Origin: an uncultured Clostridia bacterium
GTDB lineage: Bacteria > Bacillota > DTU014
DNA: 64,000 nucleotides
NCBI GenBank assembly: GCA_900016865.1
Contig: FIZI01000006.1
Coordinates: 163,224-227,223, forward strand
Reading direction: 5' to 3'
Position 1 is the first letter of the stretch. Each line of letters begins with the position of its first letter. The position numbers and the translations under genes are program-made. Below, piece by piece: positions 59,451 to 64,000 of the stretch. The notes beneath the pieces were generated by a model that was not told the DNA's origin, ran no database searches, and saw only the letters and a list, made by a program, of their open reading frames with translations.

Positions 59451-60857
59451 GTGGACCTATTCCGGACCGAAGAAGGGCTTGACGCACCAGATAATGCCGC
59501 GGACTGTGCGCCTGACTGCGAGGACTCCCTGCCACTTGCCGAGAGGATGAGGCCAAGAACGCTCGACGAGATCGTAGGTGCAGATCACATCCTTGGGCCT
59601 TCGAAGTGGCTCAGAATCTTGATAGAGGCAGATAGAGTACCCTCGATGATTCTATACGGAAGGCCAGGAACCGGCAAGACGACGATCGCTCGTGTCATTG
59701 CCAGAGTTACGAAGCGAAGGTTTTACAGCATGAACGCGGTGATGTCCGGAGTTGCAGATATCCGCAGGGTCGTAGATCGAGCTCAGGACGATCTGAAGGC
59801 GAGGCGGCGGCGTTCGATCTTGTTCATAGACGAGATCCACAGGTTCAACAAAGCTCAACAAGACGCTTTGCTTCCGTTTGTGGAGAGTGGGGTGATTGCC
59901 CTCATTGGTGCCACGACAGAGAACCCCATGTTTAGCCTTGTTGGGCCGCTGTTGTCCCGCACTCGAATCGTAGAGCTGAACCCGTTAACTGATGACGATA
60001 TATCGTTGATAGTCAAGCGGGGCCTTCAGAAGGAAAACGAACAGCCTGGCAATAGGCCGCGAGTGGCCATCCAACCGGACGCACTCGGCCACCTCGTGCG
60101 TTCTGCAGGTGGAGATGCCCGCGTCGCACTCAATATTCTCGAGGCTGCCTGTTACTTAGCACGAGATAGGGCGAAGTCCGGTGCCAAGGCAAGTCCCGGG
60201 CAGAGAGAAACGGGTGCAGCCGAGTCTGAAGCTATGATCGATCTCTTGATCGTTGAAGAGGCGAGCGGCAAGACTGCTGCTTCGTACGACAGAAGCGGGG
60301 ACAACCACTACGACATTGCTTCAGCATTGATCAAGAGCATTCGAGGATCAGATCCTCAGGCGGCCGTTTACTGGCTTGGGCGTATGATTTACGCAGGAGA
60401 GGACCCGAGGTTTATCGCAAGACGCCTGGTCATTTCTGCAAGCGAAGACATCGGCATGGCCAATCCCAACGCCCTTCTCATAGCTGAGGCAGCTGCACAG
60501 GCTGTCGAGCGGATCGGCATGCCTGAGGCGCGGATCATACTGGCACATGTAGCTATCTTTCTAGCAAGCAGCGCCAAGAGCAATTCTGCGTACATAGCAA
60601 TCGAGCGTGTACTCAAGACGATAGAGGAGGGTGGCAACTACCAGGTTCCAAATCACCTGAGGGATGCCAGTTACAGAGGTGCGAGCCGGCTAGGGCGCGG
60701 CAAGGGCTATAAGTACCCTCACGACTACCCCGGCCACTATGTAAAGCAACAGTACTTGCCCGATCAATTGGCAAACGTAGAGTTCTACACCCCTAGCGAC
60801 CAAGGCTATGAACGGAGAGTGTCAGAACGACTGAATAGCCTGCGTAATGGAGGTTGA
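59451..60857 (+). CDS. rarA: Replication-associated recombination protein RarA (MgsA)
   Basis: A 468-residue AAA+ ATPase related to clamp loaders. It has PLAERMRPRTLDEIVGADHILG, Walker A GRPGTGKTT, Walker B ILFIDEIHRFNKAQQDALLP, sensor 1 GATTENP and a C-terminal tetramerisation domain (NHYDIASALIKSIRGSDPQAAVYWLGRMI, PNHLRDASY, YKYPHDYPGHYV). It acts at stalled forks. A short N-terminal extension of about 30 residues with three cysteines precedes the core. GTG 59451 follows AGGGGGGA. Confidence 0.95.
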   Translation: MDLFRTEEGLDAPDNAADCAPDCEDSLPLAERMRPRTLDEIVGADHILGPSKWLRILIEADRVPSMILYGRPGTGKTTIARVIARVTKRRFYSMNAVMSGVADIRRVVDRAQDDLKARRRRSILFIDEIHRFNKAQQDALLPFVESGVIALIGATTENPMFSLVGPLLSRTRIVELNPLTDDDISLIVKRGLQKENEQPGNRPRVAIQPDALGHLVRSAGGDARVALNILEAACYLARDRAKSGAKASPGQRETGAAESEAMIDLLIVEEASGKTAASYDRSGDNHYDIASALIKSIRGSDPQAAVYWLGRMIYAGEDPRFIARRLVISASEDIGMANPNALLIAEAAAQAVERIGMPEARIILAHVAIFLASSAKSNSAYIAIERVLKTIEEGGNYQVPNHLRDASYRGASRLGRGKGYKYPHDYPGHYVKQQYLPDQLANVEFYTPSDQGYERRVSERLNSLRNGG

Positions 60858-60936
60858 GATGTTTTTGGGCAAGTGTGACGGGAGAGGTGTGTACGCTTCC
60901 TAGCGGCCAGCTTGATACAGCGGCCTGAAATATAGT

Positions 60937-60965
60937 TTGACAGGACAATTGCCGCATGCTAAAAT
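60937..60965 (+). promoter_or_regulatory. Promoter of iscS-iscU-mnmA
   Basis: TTGACA (60937-60942), 17 bases, TAAAAT (60960-60965) with an extended -10 TGC. It lies in a 340-base gap without a gene (60858-61197) that otherwise holds the palindrome just downstream and a hairpin near the iscS start. In B. subtilis cymR occupies this gap; no such gene is present here. Confidence 0.8.
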
Positions 60966-60976
60966 CGAATTGTCGA

Positions 60977-61003
60977 TAAATCCGATAGATTTTATCGGGT
61001 TTA
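60977..61003 (+). promoter_or_regulatory. Rrf2/IscR-like operator palindrome before iscS
   Basis: Arms TAAATCCGATA and TATCGGGTTTA pair over 11 positions (one T-G) around a GATTT centre, beginning about six bases after the predicted transcript start. Position and architecture fit a repressor of the Rrf2 family (IscR or CymR), which control isc and cysteine genes. It could also fold as an RNA hairpin. Confidence 0.55.
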
Positions 61004-61162
61004 CATGAAACACACAATGAGTGACGGGAGGCCTGGTTAACTGGTGGACCAGTCCACAACCGATTCCGCGTGCATCCGCCCTTTGCTACAGAGGAAGTCT
61101 ACTGGAGTACCGGATGCTTTTTGAGGCGATTGAACCTGTCCGGGAAGGAGGGTCAGCAATCT

Positions 61163-61187
61163 GACGCCTGGCGATCAATCAGGCGTC
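61163..61187 (+). promoter_or_regulatory. Hairpin between ribosome site and iscS start
   Basis: Perfect 8-bp stem GACGCCTG / CAGGCGTC. A strong AAGGAGGG lies upstream at 61145-61152, 45 bases before ATG 61198; folding of the hairpin shortens that distance to about 20 bases. Confidence 0.5.
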
Positions 61188-61197
61188 GGCTGTCACC

Positions 61198-62379
61198 ATG
61201 AAGAGGATATACATGGATTATGCGGCCACTACTCCTACATCACCCGAAGTGCTTGATGCAATGAGGCCTTACATGCTCGAAGATTTCGGTAATCCTTCAA
61301 GCATTCATTCGTTCGGCCGCGAAGCCAAGAAAGCTCTGGATGATGCTAGAGGGAAAGTGGCGTCTCTGCTCTCTGTTGCACCTGAGGAAATCGTATTTAC
61401 ATCTGGAGGATCCGAATCCACGAATTTGGCGATTAAGGGATGTGCAACCGCGAACGCCAAGAGAGGAAGACATATCATAACCAGCAGCATTGAACACCAC
61501 GCGTGTCTCGATGCTGTGAAATACCTGGCGAGGAACGGGTTTGAAGCCACCTATCTTCCTGTAGACGGTGATGGAGTCATTGACCTCAATGCCTTGAGAG
61601 CCGCAATTCGAGATGATACGGTCCTTGTGTCTGTGATCCACGCAAGCAATGAGGTTGGGACTATACAACCCGTCAAAGAGATCATAGAGATCGCACATGA
61701 AAAGGGCGCTTTGGTTCATCTTGATTCGGTACAGACCGTAGGCGCTATTCCTGTAAACATTAGGGAGCTCGGCGCAGACCTCGTATCTATGTCTGCACAC
61801 AAGTTCTACGGGCCTAAGGGTGTAGGCGCTCTGTATGTTAGAAAGGGAGTCAGAATCACACCGCTGATTCACGGAGGCCCACATGAAAAAAAGCGCCGAG
61901 CAGGCACACAAAATGTAGCAGGAGCAGTCGGGATGGCCAAAGCACTTGAACTGGCCGTCGAACAGATGGATCAAGAGGTCCCCAGGCTGACTCGGCTCAG
62001 GGAAAAAATGATAGACGCCATCCTCTCACGGATTGACCATGTAAGGATCAATGGGCATCGGACACGCAGGCTTCCAAACAATGTGAACGTCAGCATTGAA
62101 TACGTCGAAGGCGAGGCAATACTGCTGAATCTCGATGTCAAAGGAATCGCGGTATCCAGCGGCTCGGCCTGTTCGTCTGAATCGCTTTCCCCGTCTCATG
62201 TGCTGCTGGCTATGGGCGTGCCGCCTGAGGTTGCGCACGGCTCGTTGAGGCTTAGTATGGGAAGAGGCACGACTGAGGATGACGTCGACTATGTCGTGGA
62301 GGCTTTGGTGGATATAGTGGCCAAGTTGCGACAGATGTCACCCTTGTACGTATCTGGCCCATGTGATTGCAAGGGCTGA
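61198..62379 (+). CDS. iscS: Cysteine desulfurase IscS/NifS
   Basis: A 393-residue class V aminotransferase-fold enzyme. It contains MDYAATTPTSPEVLDAM, SSIEHHAC, HLDSVQTVG, pyridoxal-phosphate lysine K202 in SMSAHKFYGPKG and the persulfide cysteine C325 in SGSACSSESLSPSHVL. It supplies sulfur for iron-sulfur clusters through IscU and for 2-thiouridine through MnmA, both encoded next. ATG 61198 keeps the commonly conserved KRIYMDYAAT start; ATG 61213 has AAGAGGA close upstream and may be the true start. Confidence 0.96.
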   Translation: MKRIYMDYAATTPTSPEVLDAMRPYMLEDFGNPSSIHSFGREAKKALDDARGKVASLLSVAPEEIVFTSGGSESTNLAIKGCATANAKRGRHIITSSIEHHACLDAVKYLARNGFEATYLPVDGDGVIDLNALRAAIRDDTVLVSVIHASNEVGTIQPVKEIIEIAHEKGALVHLDSVQTVGAIPVNIRELGADLVSMSAHKFYGPKGVGALYVRKGVRITPLIHGGPHEKKRRAGTQNVAGAVGMAKALELAVEQMDQEVPRLTRLREKMIDAILSRIDHVRINGHRTRRLPNNVNVSIEYVEGEAILLNLDVKGIAVSSGSACSSESLSPSHVLLAMGVPPEVAHGSLRLSMGRGTTEDDVDYVVEALVDIVAKLRQMSPLYVSGPCDCKG

Positions 62380-62416
62380 GACCGGCTAGCCGTCCTTCTG
62401 AAAGGAGGCATCTTCA

Positions 62417-62815
62417 GTGTATAGCGAGAAAGTAATGGATCACTTCACTAACCCTCGCAATGTGGGGGAGATCATAGACCCTGACGGAGTCGGGCAGGTT
62501 GGCAACCCCGTGTGTGGGGATGTCATGAGGATTACGATACAAGTCGAAGACGGCAGGATAGCAGACGTCAAGTTCAGGACCTTTGGTTGTGGAGCAGCAA
62601 TAGCGACTAGCAGCATGATCACAGAGATGGCCAAAGGCAAGACTCTTGAAGAGGCGCTCAAGCTGACCAACTCGGCTGTCGCAAGAGCACTGGACGGCTT
62701 GCCCCCTGCAAAGCTGCACTGCTCAAATCTCGCAGCCGATGCTTTGCACGAGGCTATTAGCGACTATTACGCTAAGACACGGACGCGCGGTCAGGCATTG
62801 AAGGTGGGAGGATGA
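62417..62815 (+). CDS. iscU: Iron-sulfur cluster scaffold IscU/NifU
   Basis: A 132-residue scaffold with the three cluster cysteines C33 (GNPVCGD), C58 (FGCGAAIA) and C102 (LHCSNLAADAL), and MDHFTNPRNVGEI near the start. Clusters are built on it with sulfur from IscS. GTG 62417 follows AAAGGAGG (62401-62408). The C-terminal tail of about 15 residues is charged. The trio iscS-iscU-mnmA is typical of clostridia. Confidence 0.96.
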   Translation: MYSEKVMDHFTNPRNVGEIIDPDGVGQVGNPVCGDVMRITIQVEDGRIADVKFRTFGCGAAIATSSMITEMAKGKTLEEALKLTNSAVARALDGLPPAKLHCSNLAADALHEAISDYYAKTRTRGQALKVGG

Positions 62816-62822
62816 CCGCTGA

Positions 62823-64000
62823 ATGACAGTTGGCGCAAACCGACCGATCACCAGTGACCTGCGCGAGAGAGTGCTTTCGGGCGTGACTGTAGATGCAAAT
62901 GCAACTGTGGCTGTGGCGATGAGCGGAGGCGTTGATAGCTCAGTAGTTGCAGCTCTACTCAAACATCTCGGTTTTCATGTAATAGGCGTGACCATGAACG
63001 TCTGGCCCGAGTCCACTCAAGGAGCTGCCGAAGACGCTCAAGAGGTCGCAGATGCACTTGGCATCTCTCACCACGTTATCGATTTGAGAGAGCAGTTTCG
63101 CAAACTGGTGGTTGACGAATTCTGCCGCGAGTACGCAAGAGGCCGGACTCCTAATCCTTGCGTTATGTGCAATCCTCGGATTAAGTTCGGCCTTCTTTTC
63201 AGCCACGCGATGCAGCTTGGTGCAGATTGGTTGGCTACAGGCCACTATGTCCGGGTTACCCGCGATCCTGATTCCGGCCGTTACCTCTTGCTGAAAGGAA
63301 TTGACCCCCGAAGAGACCAGTCTTACGTGCTCTATCGCCTCACTCAAGATCAGCTCTCTCGGGTCCTGTTTCCCCTCGGAGGTTACCACAAACAAGAAGT
63401 CCGTGCTATGGCAGAGGACTTCGGGTTGTCAGTCGCAGACCGGAGCGAGAGCCGGGAGATCTGCTTTGTTCCGGATGACGACTACCGAGGCTTCTTGAGA
63501 AAACACGGAGCAGCCTCTGCTGATTGCTCTTTGGGCCGGGCCGCAAAGAGTCAGTGCAACAGAAAAGGAGCCATATTGAACACAAGCGGCGATGTTCTAG
63601 GAACGCATGACGGAATCGAGAACTTCACAGTAGGCCAGCGCAAGGGGCTTGGGATTGCTTTAGGCCGGAGACTGTACGTTGTCGAGCTTGATCCTGAGAC
63701 CAACTCGGTTATTGTAGGAGACGAGTCTGAGTTGTACTCATCTGAGTTGGTGGCAGGTGATTGCAACTGGATCAGCATAGATCGTCCCTCAGACTACATG
63801 CGTGCGTCTGCCAAGATCAGGTATGCGTCTCCACCGATCGGTGTCACCGTGCTCAGAGGCTCAGACAGCGGGGACCGCATCAGAGTAGTGTTTGATGAAC
63901 CAGTGCGAGCAGTCACTCCCGGACAAGCCGTGGTGCTTTATTTGGGAGACACAGTGGTTGGAGGCGGCACCATAGAAAGAGCGGTCAGAAAGCGCAGGAC
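62823..64000 (+). CDS. mnmA: tRNA-uridine 2-sulfurtransferase MnmA (3' end cut off)
   Basis: The frame runs from ATG 62823 to the window edge with no stop, about 392 codons, so at most a few residues should be missing. It has the PP-loop AVAMSGGVDSSVVAALL, catalytic cysteines in TPNPCVMCNPRIKF and SREICFVPDDDY, ATGHYVR, DQSYVLYRL and the C-terminal beta-barrel. It makes 2-thiouridine at position 34 of Lys, Glu and Gln tRNAs with sulfur from IscS. The N-terminus has about 30 residues ahead of the PP-loop, longer than usual; a later start is possible. Confidence 0.95.
   Translation, partial: MTVGANRPITSDLRERVLSGVTVDANATVAVAMSGGVDSSVVAALLKHLGFHVIGVTMNVWPESTQGAAEDAQEVADALGISHHVIDLREQFRKLVVDEFCREYARGRTPNPCVMCNPRIKFGLLFSHAMQLGADWLATGHYVRVTRDPDSGRYLLLKGIDPRRDQSYVLYRLTQDQLSRVLFPLGGYHKQEVRAMAEDFGLSVADRSESREICFVPDDDYRGFLRKHGAASADCSLGRAAKSQCNRKGAILNTSGDVLGTHDGIENFTVGQRKGLGIALGRRLYVVELDPETNSVIVGDESELYSSELVAGDCNWISIDRPSDYMRASAKIRYASPPIGVTVLRGSDSGDRIRVVFDEPVRAVTPGQAVVLYLGDTVVGGGTIERAVRKRR

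Noticed and set aside
61005-61040. Short reading frame MKHTMSDGRPG before iscS as a leader peptide
   Set aside because: No ribosome site, and no runs of cysteine or other regulatory codons.

Overview
This window is chromosomal core DNA of a spore-forming, Gram-positive-type bacterium (Bacillota/Firmicutes, clostridia-like). The evidence is the sporulation and germination genes (a SpoIVFB-like protease tail, gpr, spoIIP, yqfC, yqfD), an hrcA-grpE-dnaK-dnaJ operon behind a CIRCE operator, the Prp protease next to an N-terminally extended ribosomal protein L27, FloA/NfeD, a LytR-CpsA-Psr enzyme and gene orders known from Bacillus and clostridia. G+C is moderate (I estimate low to mid 50s %). TTG and GTG start codons are very common behind strong AGGAGG-type ribosome binding sites. 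I see no insertion sequence, prophage, CRISPR array or toxin-antitoxin pair. Almost every gene is on the + strand; only a DMT/YdcZ-like exporter gene and rpsT are on the - strand.

Layout. 0-13.5 kb: SpoIVFB-like tail, radical SAM pair TIGR03960/TIGR03936, rng, rplU-prp-rpmA, obgE-proB-proA-nadD-yqeK-LCP-rsfS, and a ZIP metal transporter. 13.5-19.7 kb: the exporter, a YbjQ-family gene, tRNA-Ala(GGC), a short comEA with comEC, holA and convergent rpsT. 19.8-26.3 kb: an orphan small ORF (possibly CheW-like), gpr, spoIIP, a small membrane protein, lepA and hemW. 26.3-35.3 kb: the heat-shock operon hrcA-grpE-dnaK-dnaJ running into prmA-rsmE-mtaB, a HIT protein and rpsU. 35.4-45.7 kb: nfeD-floA, an unknown anchored protein, yqfC-yqfD, phoH-pgpH-ybeY-dgkA-cdd-era. 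45.7-50.6 kb: queA-tgt-yajC-secD-secF. 50.6-58.4 kb: recJ-rel-dtd, a metallo-beta-lactamase-fold hydrolase, a SurA/TPR protein and hisS. 58.4-64 kb: a probable 6S RNA, tcdA, rarA, iscS-iscU and mnmA, which runs off the end.

Functionally the window covers ribosome assembly and protection (obgE, rsfS, era, ybeY, lepA, rng, rplU, rpmA, rpsT, rpsU, prmA, rsmE), tRNA modification (mtaB, queA-tgt, tcdA, iscS-mnmA), protein folding and export (hrcA operon, yajC-secDF, SurA/TPR), nucleotide signalling (rel, pgpH, yqeK), DNA replication, repair and uptake (holA, recJ, rarA, comEA-comEC) and sporulation. Good promoters are readable for rplU, tRNA-Ala, rpsT, lepA, hrcA, rpsU, phoH, secD, the SurA/TPR gene, the 6S candidate and the isc cluster.

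The most rewarding non-coding signal is at 58.4-58.66 kb. A strong promoter drives a gene-free stretch whose ends pair in a 6S-like architecture, at the position where Bacillus subtilis carries bsrA. Next in interest are an Rrf2/IscR-like palindrome before iscS with no regulator gene beside it, a hairpin between hrcA and grpE, a cysteine-rich N-terminal tail on GrpE, and a SurA-type protein in which the prolyl isomerase domain is absent and TPR repeats follow. I found no clear candidate for a wholly new defence or metabolic system; the region is mainly conserved housekeeping DNA.
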